A stretch of 64,000 nucleotides of DNA from Nectonema munidae (Eukaryota > Nematomorpha > Nectonematoida > Nectonematidae), in NCBI GenBank assembly GCA_030549495.1, contig JAUIRK010000101.1:868001-932000 (forward strand), written 5' to 3'. Below, in pieces: positions 1-11,518 of the stretch; the first letter of the stretch is position 1; every line of letters starts with the position of its first letter. The notes under the pieces are model-generated. The model worked only from the letters and a program-made list of their open reading frames with translations. It ran no database searches and had not been told where the DNA came from. The translations under genes and the position numbers were made by a program.

Positions 1-207
1 GACTGTACAAGATTGTTGAGCTGGTAGCATTCCAGTTTAACGATTCTAAGTTTAGGGCGCCTTCGCAAATAATGCCAACCAAAACGGGAGGCAGGGGGTA
101 ATATTTAATAAGAGAAGATATGGCAAAAAGTTCACAAGAGGAAGGGGGGGGGGGGTCGAAAAATAACCAAAAAGTAGTTGACATCAGTTGTAAACGTTCC
201 CTTAAGG
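1..207. other. Non-coding flank
   Basis: No gene is visible. A run of 12 G at about 144-155 stands out in otherwise AT-rich DNA. The last 8 bases are the left target-site duplication of the following MITE. This stretch probably lies in an ESS2 intron, because only the last ESS2 exon is found downstream. Confidence 0.5.
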
Positions 208-622
208 CAAGGGTTCTTAACCCTTATTCAGTCATGGACCCCTTTTAAGAAGTTGATGAAAGCTATGGACCCCCACAACGAAATTTTCGCATAAACACAA
301 CTTCGCATGGAATTAATATTCGTACTTTTTTTATTGACATGAGTTATTTGATCTCAAATGACGTCAAATACACGTAGCAAAGCAAATTTTACGTAAATTC
401 ATTGAAGAAAAGACGAAAAGCCAATCTCACTTCAAAGCCACCACTTACTACTTATTCAACCTTTAAAAGTTAGCTTTTTGTTTCAGTTATTTTTACGCGT
501 ACAAATCAGTTGACTATTTTCACTCATTTTGTTTTTTATAAAATTGAAAAACTGTTCATGGGCTCCCTGAGTCGCATCCATGGATTCTTAGGGGTCCGTG
601 GACCCCAGGCTAAGAACCACTG
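208..622. mobile_element. hAT-type MITE with target-site duplication
   Basis: The left end reads CAAGGGTTCTTAACC and the right end, reverse-complemented, reads CAGTGGTTCTTAGCC, which are typical hAT terminal inverted repeats. The element is 415 bp and has no transposase. It is flanked by 8-bp direct repeats, ccttaagg at 200-207 and ccttaaaa at 623-630; 8 bp is the hAT target-site length, and the two copies differ at the last two bases, so the insertion is not very recent. It would have been mobilised in trans by a full-length hAT that is not in this window. Confidence 0.85.
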
Positions 623-630
623 CCTTAAAA

Positions 631-1935
631 GGTCAATTTGACCCTAACAGGCGTTAAAGGGTAATCATTTTTCACGGGCGTTCTAGTGTTAAGGAATCGT
701 GATTTGCTAATTCAGACAAATTATTTTAGCACGTATATATGGGTAGAAGGTGTTGTTGCAGAGGTGGATAGAAAATATCCGCCTCCATGTACCTACATAA
801 ATTCGACTTCAACTCCCAAGTACTTAAAATTTTAAAAATTTAAAGCGAGAATCCGCACTTCCGAATTTGACTAACGAAGGGCCAGCATATATGCTTTCAA
901 AAATAGGAATTTTTATCATTTAAAAAGATGCGACTTCTATAAATATATTACAAGTTGACAATAATGGAAATCAGGTAACTGAGTTTGGTAAACTGGGATG
1001 CTACTGCATATGTTTTTATTCTTTTTGACTGAAGTTGATTTGAGCAAAATTACTTTAAGCGAAAAGCGAACGTTTAATTCAGGAAAAAGTTAATTTTAAA
1101 CGAAATATACACTACATTTTGCAATCTAACTAATTAGCTCACTTAGATTGCAGGTGTATGGCAAACACTTAACACCCAATGTTTATTCATAGTACTGACA
1201 TTTATACCACAAAACAGGAAAGGGTGGCATAGATTGCGCAAGATATTTACAGCTATTTTCAAAAAAGCGCTTCACCTAAATCGATATCATTATATAGAAA
1301 AGAATCCCTTTGGCACAGATCCCAGCGGGGAGTGAATTTTTAGGTCGGGTTTGGGAGATGCTCTCCTCGCGGGTAACAATTTTCTCAATGATGAAATATA
1401 AAAGTATTTCATGAAAGAAAAAAATGAAATAAACTTTTTTATTTAAGCTAATTTTTAAATGATTTATTTTGCCCAACAAAAATTAACTTTTCTACTTTTT
1501 CTGGATTTAAGCTACTTCGTTTACTCTTTACAATATTTGAACCGGAAGTGAACAATCTTTCTGATTGAGAGTTGCTTGCGGGTATTATTTTAAGATATAA
1601 TTTTGAAAATATATATTTCGATGGCATTTTGTAATTTTTTAAAACCTCTTTGGAAAGTCTTATAAGACTATTGTAAGAATAATTAAAAAATTAAATCAGA
1701 GGAAAAGGAAAGGCCATTTTGAAGAAGGAAGAATCAGGAAAAGAAAAGCTGAAACGAGCCGCCATTTTTTCCGACGACGCTCTGAATAGTGAAAAAATCG
1801 CAATTTCCATAGAAAAGTATAGGGACGCATGTAATAGTGAGAGCGGCTAGGCTCACGCAGATGATATATTAACGTTTAATATTATTTGTATTGTATGCCG
1901 AAGCTGGGATTATATTTCTTTATATTTCTTTTCAG
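631..1935. other. AT-rich non-coding DNA before the ESS2 exon
   Basis: No convincing exon or repeat was recognised. The pyrimidine-rich end at about 1915-1935 finishes in ttttcag and acts as the acceptor for the ESS2 exon, so most of this stretch is probably intron. Confidence 0.5.
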
Positions 1936-2423
1936 ATCAAGAAGGGCATTCTTCGTACGCCTTGCTTCCATGCACGCCCGTCCCCCACTTTCGGGATGCT
2001 GAGTCGCCGCTGATGACATGGGGCGAGGTGATGAGCACTCCGCATCGCCTGCCCGACACCCCCGCCTTCAAGATGCCTGAAATGACAACGAGAGAGAAGA
2101 TCGCTGACTCCCTCACCGCGCAAATGGTGCGTCGGCAGTCCCGTGAAAAGAGGCGCAAGCAAGCGTACCGCGACAAGCTCTTCTCTCCCAGCGCCAACTG
2201 CTCTCCCTTCAGCTCCCCCGCCAACCTCCTCTCGCCCTCAGCCAAGCTACTGATGAAGAGAGCTCTCGGCACACGCACGCTCTCCCAAAGCTCCTGCCCC
2301 AAGACCCTAACTCCGGCCACCGCCGCGTCTTCACCAATCACAAGCCCCTACTCCCCCTCCTGCAAAGGGAGTAGACGGGGGGAGCACGCTGCGAGCATCA
2401 CAGACAACTTATTGCACTTGTAA
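1936..2423 (+). CDS. ESS2: Splicing factor ESS-2 homolog (DGCR14), last coding exon
   Basis: ESS2 is a nuclear protein associated with the spliceosomal C complex. This is its C-terminal exon. It begins directly after a ttttcag acceptor, with two bases completing a split codon, and then reads openly to TAA. Family hallmarks are visible in order: a tract ending ESPLMTWGEV.STPHRL near the start, then TPAFKMPE, a basic helical stretch rich in R/K (QSREKRRKQAYRDK), a Ser/Pro-rich low-complexity part, and the terminal motif ASITDNLLHL, which matches the ASITDNLLQLPA ending of vertebrate ESS2. GC and codon use are much higher than in the flanks, as expected for a conserved host exon. The N-terminal part of the gene must lie upstream of the window. 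The assignment rests on recalled family sequence, not a search. Confidence 0.85.
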
Positions 2424-2475
2424 TGCGATGAACCAGCCTGAATTTATTTAACTCATGTCTACTATTTCCTTCAAA

Positions 2476-2481
2476 AATAAA
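2476..2481 (+). promoter_or_regulatory. Poly(A) signal AATAAA of ESS2
   Basis: A canonical AATAAA sits about 50 bases after the ESS2 stop codon and is followed by a T-rich stretch. The position is right for a short 3' UTR. Confidence 0.6.
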
Positions 2482-3744
2482 TTTATTTTGCAATCAAGTA
2501 GGATATCCCTCATTTTTCGCCGTTTTGCATTCTTATTTTTTTCATTAAAATGAAGGCTACTAATTATGGCTTATCAATTTTATCACATTTTTTTAAGTGA
2601 AGGGATACGCAGTGATTAAATTAGCGGGTAATATGCAAACGATCGAACCAACAATAATTTATGTTAATCTTTTTAAAATGTATAGATAAGTTTTATATGT
2701 ATGGATTTTGAAAACTTCACCCGATTTACATTTTAGGCCATATCCTGATTTCAAAATGATCTTAAGAAATTTATTTGTTTAAACAATAACTTTTTATTAT
2801 AGAAAGTTATACACTTTCACAATTTAAAACTCTACAAAATATGAAAAAATATAATTAAAACTTTTTAATAAGAATATTTTCTGCAATTTTTAGATTCCGA
2901 TGACGAAATCCATTTCTTCAATAGGAAGGCATCTTATTGATAATAAAGAATGTAGTAGAAATTTTGCTTTTTCAAGAATTAGTATACTGTATTGCTTTGG
3001 TTTTAACTTGAATCCAAGAATTCCTGAAGTCCTAAAAGTCTCCTATTTTTCAAGCAGAGATTTTATTTTTGTTTCAAAATTACCCTCATTTTTTATTTAA
3101 TTTTTTTTTATATATTTTTAATTATTTATTTTTTTCATATATTGTAACTGATGAGATATGAAAGAAAAAATAATTGTCCATTCATTTAATTGCAACTAAA
3201 AAATCTTATCTTTATTTTTTGCTCTGTTTAAATTTCAAAAAAATTATTTCCTATATTACTTTATATCCTATATTACTTTGCTGAAAAGTATGAAGTACTT
3301 CTGTATAAAAACCTATAGAAATCTCATATTATACATACACATACACCAGCATTTATATAAGATTATTGTGTACAATTTTTGCTTATTTATTTTTCCTTTA
3401 AAAAGTGCATGGGGCAAAACCAAAAATTTTAGAGGGGGGGGCACGTGTCCCAAAATTATATAGGTAGCGCGGGCACTGTAGTAGCGACTTAAGAATAACT
3501 TAAATTTTAAAAATACAAGTAAAAAATCGATTAAAATGTCATTTTGTTGATAAATTGGTAAATGACTCCAATTTTATAGAACGGCTGACTGTGCCAAGTT
3601 GTGGGCAATGTTATGTTTTCTCTAAAATATACAAGAAAAAACTTTAGAATGGACAATGGAGTTCTAAACGACGTTACTAAACAAATATACCTTTTTATGA
3701 AAAAACATGAAGAACAAAATATGAACAAACATGAGTCGAGATAC
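2482..3744. other. AT-rich intergenic DNA
   Basis: No gene is seen. A short GC-richer patch at about 3410-3480, with a run of eight G and a gcgcgggcactgtag-like edge, looks like the eroded end of a transposon, but no partner end or duplication was found. Confidence 0.4.
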
Positions 3745-3857
3745 CTTATTATTGGCCACCCATAATAATTAACCATTTTCTGCCAGCGATCATTTTGCAA
3801 ACAAAGAGTAAGATTCGCTACTTCGATTAGATCCTCAATCAAAGCCTCCTTGCTCAT
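3745..3857 (-). CDS. Candidate first coding exon, unknown protein
   Basis: From ATG at 3857 the minus strand reads 37 codons (starting MSKEALIEDLIEVANLTLCL, then a QNDRWQKMVNYYGW segment) and meets a good donor, AAG|GTATCT. Past the donor the frame stays open but becomes low-quality, I/F/L-rich sequence, as expected for intron. Composition is clearly less AT-rich than the surroundings. No family was recognised and no downstream exon was paired with it. It could be a chance open frame. Confidence 0.35.
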
Positions 3858-4909
3858 AGTTTGATACCAGCAGCGTAAATATGCCTTCTCAATGAAACAC
3901 CCTAAGCCACATTACATATATAATAAATATTTTGTAGAAAAAGTACTAATACTTTTGTAAACAATGAGATGATATAGCAAGGTCGTCATTTCAATTTTTT
4001 ATTTTAAGTAAGGAAAATCTGTAATGAGACTAAAGAGTTGGCAAGTATTTCGAAGTTCATCCCGATTGCTTTTTTTATCGTAGGGGTCCAGCAAAAAATT
4101 ACACTTGCCCCGGAGTATGTATGTCAAAAAATAAGTATAGTTTTTATCAATTAAAATTTAATGGATTCATGAATTTTTAAAAATAAATCGCATATTATAT
4201 GTTTTAAAAAATATATTACAAATAATAAAGCTAAAAGAGTTTTATCCCCATTTGATCTGAAATAACCCATTGAAGGTATAACTTTCTGGAATAAATGTTG
4301 ATTATGTTTTTTATGGGATTGTAAAACAACTCTGAATTAATTTTCAGTTCTTTTCTTGAGTTCGTTGTAGAGAATAAATTCTTTTATAATTAAATTAAAT
4401 GTAAATATTTTCTCTGTTGAGGAACTTTTTTCTTCATTTTATTTTTCTATAAACTGTTGTAATTACAAATCTTGTTTTTTCTTTCTTTTTCACATTTCTT
4501 TAAATTCATATCAAAAAAATGTACTACTTGATATTTTCATATGATTATAAAACGTGTGTTTGTTTAAAATGTTTGCTTACATATAAACATTCTAAAGATG
4601 CTATTTACATAACAATAATAAAAATATACAATATAAGGATTTAAGGATTACAATATACGTTGTGCTGGATTTTATAACAAAATAAAGATTTAAATAACTT
4701 CATATACTTAAAAAAAGATGCATCAACCTTAAGGTATTTACTTATTAACATTTTTTCAGATTTACCACGGGGTATGGGTTCCCTGTTTGTGTACTCTCTA
4801 GCAAGTATGTGTATGAATAAGTAATGATGGAAGAGACACAAAGATATAAACCATAAGGTCCATAGTTTTCATCGAGAAGACATGAACCCTCTGTATCCAA
4901 CTACAAGAA

Positions 4910-4990
4910 AGGAAGGTTTAGTGCCGAATCGAACCAAAGACATTGTGGTATCGGGACAAAGTATCTAGCTAATCAAAGATTTAGAAGTTG
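4910..4990 (-). repeat. tRNA-like (possible SINE head) with A-box/B-box resemblance
   Basis: On the minus strand a perfect core B-box GGTTCGATTC (4926-4935) follows, at tRNA-like spacing, a TTAGCTAGATAC stretch resembling an A-box. No complete cloverleaf could be drawn, so this is more likely a tRNA-derived SINE or tRNA pseudogene than a functional tRNA. Confidence 0.35.
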
Positions 4991-5617
4991 TGTATGTGAT
5001 CTAGGCGCGGAGACAGACCTCTTCCCCGAAGGAGAAGCATTAAAATTCATAAACATGTTGTTTTTAAAATTATTTAACTTTAATTTTAAAAGCTTTATTT
5101 TTAATAAATAGTAAATTGTTTTAATAACTTATTATTTTCACCAAAGATTATCAAATCCTCAACTTTTTCAGAATTCAAATTCATTTTTTGTTCCTAATAA
5201 AATTTAATAAACTAGTTGGTATTTGTAAATTTTTTTTTCACCAAAATATGTGGTAAAATCTTTCATTTTTTCCACCAAACGAAGGAAAAAGTTAAAATTC
5301 TCAAAATTACACTTCAACTAATAATTATCATTTCTTTCCGAGTCTAGTGTATTAGTTTTGTTGCAATCATTTTCTAGAACAACTATCATTAGTAAATTAT
5401 ACACAGTATGAATTATATTGATTGATATCTAGTTTAAAAGAAACTTTGTTTTCCATTTACCATGACTAAAATTTGTAAAAGTTTTAAATTTTCAACCTCA
5501 TCAATAAATTATTCAAAGATTTAATTTGAAAATATGCCCATTAATTTAAACATTTTTAATACTGACTACCTTCTAGTTTTACGTTCGATATGGAATTACG
5601 ATATATATGAAGTTTTC
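4991..5617. other. AT-rich intergenic DNA
   Basis: No gene or repeat was recognised up to the target duplication of the following hAT element. Confidence 0.4.
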
Positions 5618-5625
5618 CTCTATAT

Positions 5626-7844
5626 CAGGGTTTCCCAACCTTTTTGTTGCTGTGTACCACTTATGGACTTACTCTGTAGGTACGTACCACCTAACTTTAA
5701 CGATTCGTTTTTGACCATAAAAGAACTATACTAAAATGTTAATAGACACAATAGCATATAAATATAATACAAGTAAACGAATCCGCTATTAAAAAATATA
5801 CAAAACTAAACTTAATTTATTTGGACATGTACATAACCATAAACAAGCAAAATATTTTACTTATCGACCAATAAGTACTCACTCGTAAGTCATACGATAG
5901 CTGGGTTTGCTTTTCTTCGACTAGTTTTGCAAGCCATAGAGATATTATGCTCACACAACATCGGAAATTGTGTTCTGGGTTTACGAAACGATTTCTTGCC
6001 TTCGACTTGATTGTAAGAAAAGTAGAAAACTCTTGTTCGCATTCCATGTCGTTGGAAATACGAGAAGCTGAGGAATTGCTTTTTCACTAGTGACAGATAG
6101 GAGGGACTTACATTTAACCAGAAGTTGGCCAACTTGTTTTTCACCTTCGTCGCATTGCAAATCGATGAGTTCTTGTTCACCAGTTCCCACTGTGAGATCA
6201 CCAGTGTTAATAGTAGTGCATGGTTTCCGAATGTAAGTGCATGTTTGTGCATCACGATCATTGAAGAAGTACTCCTGATTTCATCTTTTAACAGGAGATC
6301 TTTGGTGATCTCTTGACCAAATGCAATACTAGGCTCCCCCTCCCTAAGTGACGCCATATTCTCACACATTCCAAACGGTCTGTTCTCAATCCACAAATCG
6401 AGCTTTCGAGTAAATGCAGTCAATTTGATTGAGAAAACAATGATGTTACTCTCAGCGCCCTGAAGAGAACAATTGAAATGATACATGACTTCAAAAATAT
6501 CTGACAGGTAGGCAAGGTAAAGAATGAAGTTTCCATCTTCAAGGATCTTCTGAACTTCGTGATCCTTTGTTTGGAAAAACTGAAGCACCTCCTTTCTCAG
6601 CACAAAAAGGAGCATAGTGGTATTCCCTCGAGACAGCCACCTCACTTCCTTATGAAAAGCAATGACGTGTATTCTGATCTGATATCCTCACAGATGACCT
6701 TGAAGAGACGACTATTTAGTGCAGGTGTCATAATATAGTTTACCACGTTAACCACCAGTTTCAAGCTTGTCTTCATATCGGGAGTTAGAACTTTAGCAGA
6801 GAGAGCACATTTTTGTATGAAACAGTGAACAGAAATGACAGATGGAGACACTGCTTGCACTCGAGCTTGGAACCCAGATTTTCTCCCAAGCATAACAGGA
6901 GCACCGTCAGTTGTGCAACCTACTAGCTTGATCCATTGGAGACCTTTTGTTGTAGTTGTTATTTGATTGGTCAAGAGTAATTCACTTCGAATTGCATCCT
7001 TTGTAGCATAACGCACATATACCAGAAGCTGTGCGCAGTTTGACACGTCTGATGATTCGACCAGTTGTATTGCAAATTCATATTTTGAGCCCTGTACTTC
7101 CGTAATGACTGGTTCATTAATATCAGTAGACATTTCTGTAATACACCTCTGTATCGTATTATTTGACACTGCTTCATCAACGATGCCATGCTTCACCATT
7201 TGTTGTGGAAGGCTTTTATTTCTTCGCCACAAAAAGTGCAATTTCACAGAAGGCTGTCACAATACCAACCGACTGCTGATATTACTTCCCCGTTTTGTCT
7301 AGTCCATTTTCTCAAGCCGCTTAAAATAATTAGGATCGCGGTCTTTCTAGTCTGGATGATTAGTTTGAAGATGGCGTTGTAAAAGGCTTAATTGATGGAT
7401 TTGGTAATGTCTTCATACACACCACACACCGTGGCACAGATTCTTCAATTCATAGAACCAAAATTAATATATTGATCGCTATACTCTCGTTTGGGCATCT
7501 TGATTTGACGCTATAATAATGTGAAATAAAACGAAAAGTTGCTTTTTAATATATTGAATATATATAATAATTTACATAATAATCGATAAAAATAAACAAT
7601 CACGAAGATGGTAGGTTAATTAAGCACAGGACTGTACCTACTAAGACAACAGAATTGGCGTGTATGCTACATTATACGCATATGCACATATTTACATGTA
7701 TTACAGTTGAGAAACTAAAGAAAATGAACTTTAGCCAAATTCACATTACACTACATTTCTGTGAAAACAAGTACTTTTTTTGAATTTTTGAAAAACATCT
7801 CGCGTACCACCAGGGGTACGCGTACCACAGGTTGGGAACTCCTG
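5626..7844 (-). mobile_element. hAT transposon, ZBED5/SCAND3-type, both ends present
   Basis: The element is 2,219 bp. Its left end CAGGGTTTCCCAACC pairs with a right end whose reverse complement is CAGGAGTTCCCAACC. A perfect 8-bp target duplication, ctctatat, lies at 5618-5625 and 7845-7852. Immediately inside the ends are short GTACCAC-rich subterminal repeats (for example about 5655, 5685, 7803 and 7822), which hAT transposases commonly bind. The transposase is encoded on the minus strand and is broken. The perfect duplication implies a fairly recent insertion, while the coding frame has already decayed. Confidence 0.9.
5817..7498 (-). pseudogene. hAT transposase relic (ZBED5/SCAND3 subfamily)
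   Basis: The coding trace starts at ATG 7498 with MPKREYSDQYINFG, the usual N-terminus of this family. An eroded BED finger follows (CVVCMKTLPN, later HLQTNHPD in another frame), then DPNYFKRLEK. A 201-codon open frame (7247-6642) holds the first part of the RNase-H-like core and includes GCTTDGAPVM, with its conserved D, and a VHCFIQK-like segment. A frame change at about 6645 leads into a second open frame (6645-5890) that starts at the RWLSRGN motif. The C-terminal dimerisation region is scattered over three frames, ending in KLVEEKQTQLS at about 5900-5920. At least three frame changes plus an early stop make it non-functional. As plain hAT damage these are reported directly. Confidence 0.85.
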
Positions 7845-7852
7845 CTCTATAT

Positions 7853-8313
7853 CGTATCAATAAAGTAATTTTATCATTAATTCAATTATCGAAATTCTCA
7901 TCACATTTTCTACTTCTTATATCAAAGACTTTAAAAAAATGAAAGATGGAACATTTGATAGTTCTTTTTAAATATTTCATATTTAAAAACATCTTATGAT
8001 TTTATATGTACAAAATAAGTAAAATGAATACAAGAATAGGATAAATAATAAAATAAATGAAAACAAAACTTAAATAATGATTCTATTATTCTTATTATTA
8101 TTAATACTGATTAACTTTTGTTAATTCTAAGAAGCGTGAAAATTTTTTCTGACACTTTTAAAACGAATATGTTGTTTAGTGACGATTTCTCGCATTTGAG
8201 AGTAAAGAATGAGACAACTTTTTTTTGAACAAAATTAATTTCTAAAACGTTAAATTTATTTGTATTCAAGATCTTGGCGTTGGTTTTAGAAGGCATATAG
8301 TATAGATATGCCT
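7853..8313. other. AT-rich intergenic DNA
   Basis: No gene was recognised. If the exon at 8314-8460 is real, the lower part may be its 3' untranslated region. Confidence 0.35.
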
Positions 8314-8460
8314 TCATTCAAAATTATCTTGTGACCTTTTGTAGTGCTCCAACAAGAGGTTAGGATTTTCTCGGATGTTTGTGTGCCGTGTTCTTGAGTA
8401 CCATGGAGTTATAGCACGCTTTATATTCTGAGGAATTTCACTTTCCAAAACATCTTCCAT
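8314..8460 (-). CDS. Candidate last exon or small ORF, unknown protein
   Basis: The minus strand reads 48 codons from ATG 8460 (MEDVLESEIPQNIKRAIT, then a PWYSRTRHTNIRENP segment) to TGA. Composition is far from the surrounding A/T runs and the product is charged and plausible. Either ATG 8460 is a start, or the frame continues from an upstream exon through an acceptor such as the GAATGGAAG just inside it; that acceptor keeps phase with the exon at 9802-9981. No family was recognised. Confidence 0.4.
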   Translation of the reverse strand: MEDVLESEIPQNIKRAITPWYSRTRHTNIRENPNLLLEHYKRSQDNFE

Positions 8461-9801
8461 TCCTTAATTTTCAAATTGAATTATAAGTTTAATCATTAAA
8501 AGTGGTGCTTCTATTAACTGATTTACAGTGAATTATCTAACTAACTGGATAAATAACTAAATTAACTCAGTAACAAAAAATTTCTGACATGAATTATTAA
8601 ATTAAGTATACTAACTAGCTTATATTTTAAAACAAAATATTTTTTTAGCAAGTTTAGCATAGCAATTAACCATTCTACCTATCAAATGGCTTATATTACT
8701 AAATAGTCCAATAACAAAATGAATTTTTGCAACAACTAATCATTCTAGCTAAATGACGTAACTAATTAACAACCAATTATTCAAATGAGAAAAAATAACT
8801 TTTGTTTTCAACATAAAATCTTTTTTGTTTGTTTTTAAAATTTTAAATTTGAGCGCTAGAAGAATGACAAAAAAATTAAGTCTATTTTTCATGATTTAAT
8901 GTCATGTACTCCACCATTACAGTACAGATGCAAGGACGGGCGTCTTTTATAGTGACTTTTCCCAACCCGATGAACGTTGGCAGATAAAAAAATTGTTTTT
9001 TTTGTTTAATAAAAGAAATGACTAAATTAAACTAATTAGATTACACTAATTTCAATTCTGATATCGGAATTTGTCTATCACGTCACATTTATGTGTAATT
9101 GAAAATCAATTTAGCATTAAAAACTATTTTATACAGATTATATTTAAAATGACAAACAATCTAAACAAAATATTTTTTGTCATAAATATCTCAGTGTTTG
9201 TAGGTCAAAGGGAATAAAAAGGTGAAATATTTTTATTTTGATAAAAACTAAAATCTGGCTAATTCTTTGATGTTTTCTTCTTCTTTATCTTTTGAAGGAG
9301 GATGAGCTCTTTCTATGAAGAAACCAGTCTTACACCAAAAAGTTTGACTGGTATCTAGTTTGGTAACCGGACAATTACCCCCTGAACAATGCCTTACCCC
9401 AGAATTGTTCGGTTACCATATATTTATTCATCTCCCAGCTATCAAAGTATTTCATCTAAGCAACTTTAAGCTTTAAGGTTTATATTTCTACGTTGTGCTC
9501 TAGGAATATAACTTCGACATATGTACGAAAATTATCTAGACTAGTCATCTTCAACCTTTATATGTGTGTCCAATTTAGAAAACTTAAAGAATTATCTTGT
9601 GCTTCTGGCTAAATAATAATATGTTTCTTTCTTAATTTTCTATCGCATCAATAAAAATATTAATGTATTTTAAATATGTGTATCACGCTTATTCTTTTTT
9701 TGATTAAAGTTTACTTTTAACCTCACACTCCATCAAATTATTTCAAGGCAAAAAACCCATAAAAAATATCTTAGAAGGCTGGAACGGATTAGAACATTTA
9801 C
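8461..9801. other. AT-rich DNA, probable intron
   Basis: No coding signal is seen apart from a short hairpin listed separately. If the flanking exons belong together, this is their intron. Confidence 0.35.
9362..9417. repeat. Short fold-back hairpin
   Basis: Arm GGTAACCGGACAATT (9362-9376) pairs with AATTGTTCGGTTACC (9403-9417) with one mismatch and a 26-nt loop containing two ACCCC tracts. This looks like a fold-back mini-element or the joined ends of a deleted transposon. No function is implied. Confidence 0.6.
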
Positions 9802-9981
9802 ATATTAACATAGAAAAACTCATAAGGGTCCTATCCTTACGCACGGATTTAACGAACTTATTAGCTCTATAAACCGGCATTCCATTCCATATATAAATGT
9901 AATTGCAAGGCTTACTTCTTTCTTCTTCAGCTCCGTGATCTCCATAATTCTGCAATTTTGACCTTTTGATTGAATTTTTCT
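9802..9981 (-). CDS. Candidate internal exon, possibly doublecortin-like
   Basis: On the minus strand a ttttatttag acceptor is followed by 2 + 59 codons + 1 base and a good donor, TAT|GTAAATG. The peptide runs from a basic start through GDHGAEEERSKPC to YIYIWNGMPVYRANKFVKSV and TLMSFSMLI. The order aromatic strand, NG turn, basic strand, then SF..L loosely resembles a doublecortin (DCX) domain (family pattern recalled: RNGD, KxVV, SFxxLL). The phase is compatible with the exon at 11519-11650, which ends with one extra base. The family call is weak; the exon call is better supported. Confidence 0.4.
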
Positions 9982-10748
9982 CTAAATAAAAATATGAATA
10001 TAAATATGTAAAAATATATAATTTATTTAATCATGCCCGAAATGAAGGCTTGATAAATTTCTATATACTGAGTGCAAATATACCAACATATCATCCTCAT
10101 AACAATTCTTATTCCTCGTTAAAATGTATATTTCAATAAATACCAAAAAAAGCTATTTTTGTATACATGAAATCAAATTATGATAGAAACAAAATAGAGC
10201 GCTAAGCATTCTTCCATCATCATCTGAGTAAAAGAATGTTTAAAAGTAATAATTTATTGAAAAATCATTGCAACCATCAATAATAATTCAAATTAGAAAA
10301 ATTTTCCCAACAGTTCGATACTTTAACAACATTTTAGCCAGAAGTAATTGAATAATTAGAAGGAAAATTGTTTAAATATCTAATTACTTATAAAAGAAAG
10401 AATTTTATAGTTCAAAAAAAAGGTTTTTTAGGATAGCAAAACGCGCGTTTTTATTTATCATAAAAAAACATTGATATTTGAATTTAATTTTTCGCATGCT
10501 TATACAAAACATTTTATGTCCTATCATTTTATATCATTACAATATAGTACCGTTGTAAAAATTTCTCTTTGCATAAAAAAGGTATGAAATTATTTTAAAA
10601 ATTTGTCTCCATTATTTTCATTGAAAAGTGATACGGTTTTTCGCAAATGTTTAGATAAAAAAAATTTTTTTTTTGAAAAAAGTCAATGATTAAAATAACT
10701 CAAGGATTTGTTTAAATTAATAGAATATATTTGTTTTGTAAAAAATTA
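9982..10748. other. AT-rich DNA, no gene seen
   Basis: Only homopolymer-rich sequence was noted (A/T tracts at about 10660-10680). It may be intronic to the candidate gene on the minus strand. Confidence 0.35.
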
Positions 10749-11103
10749 ATAAAAAACATTTTATATTAAAAATAAATGACCATTCATTATTATTTTTCTA
10801 ACTTAATTATAGCTGTTTTTACTAAATATTATTAGTGCAACCAATATAGAAGACAAAAGTCTGAATTTGGTAGAATGACTTGGATGATTAAATTTAAAAA
10901 TTACGGTGCTACAATTTTCATGGTTGAGCCTACTTTTTCAACGCTTCAAAAATCTTTTAATAGTCATTCCAAATTTGTCGTCTTAATTTTATATGCGGAG
11001 TTGCTTAATACTAAATGATTTACAGGTAAAAGCGAGTAATAGGCGCTTAAACCAATAGCTTCGGTTAGAACACGCTCGTCAGTACTGGTCATCAGATGTT
11101 CTA
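10749..11103 (-). repeat. 355-bp block, inverted near-identical copy of 40832-41186
   Basis: By eye this segment is the reverse complement of 40832-41186 with only about one difference seen (aggcgc against agagcc at about 11042), although the copies are 30 kb apart. Homology stops abruptly at both ends. The outermost bases give a very short inverted match (AACAT/ATGTT inside the ends), and no clear target duplication was found. In the other orientation it resembles the diverged MULE-like stretch at about 50130-50230 of array copy B. Confidence 0.8.
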
Positions 11104-11518
11104 GAAGAAAACAACTCCGAATTCAAAAAAAAGCTGAGTAAAGGCTAGAGGTTTTGTCAGTAATCCTTAAACAAAAAATATTGGGAGGAAAGAAGGGCAT
11201 CCGGCCTATAAAAACTCTGTTTCCCCAAATCTTCTTAAACTTATGTCCATCTTTCTTTACAAGGTGAACTTTTTTTTGCTTCTTATTAGTATTTTTACAA
11301 CGAAGTTTCAATCTAAATGATTCCATCAAAAATGTGGTATGTTTGAATTTTTATATTAATTGCCAAATAATTCCTATATTTTGTTTGAAAACATCAAATG
11401 GCATAATTATACAAGCTAAATAAGTGATCTAGTAATTTCACAATCACCCCAGCCATTATTGCTAAGATCAATTGCACTTTAAGATTTCGATATATAAAAG
11501 TTAAAAAGCGTAGTTTAC
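11104..11518. other. Uncertain region between exon candidate and repeat
   Basis: The minus strand is open for 68 codons at 11123-11329 (basic, with KKQKKVHLVKKDGHKFKKIW), but no acceptor or donor fits well and no family was recognised, so it is not called as a gene. Confidence 0.3.

Noticed and set aside
1276-1479. Minus-strand 67-codon frame
   Set aside because: Low-complexity F/I/K-rich translation typical of AT-rich non-coding DNA.
1932-2341. Antisense open frames over the ESS2 exon
   Set aside because: They are shadows of a GC-rich coding exon on the other strand.
11123-11329. Basic minus-strand open frame as an exon
   Set aside because: No suitable acceptor or donor; it ends close to the 355-bp repeat and resembles no known family.
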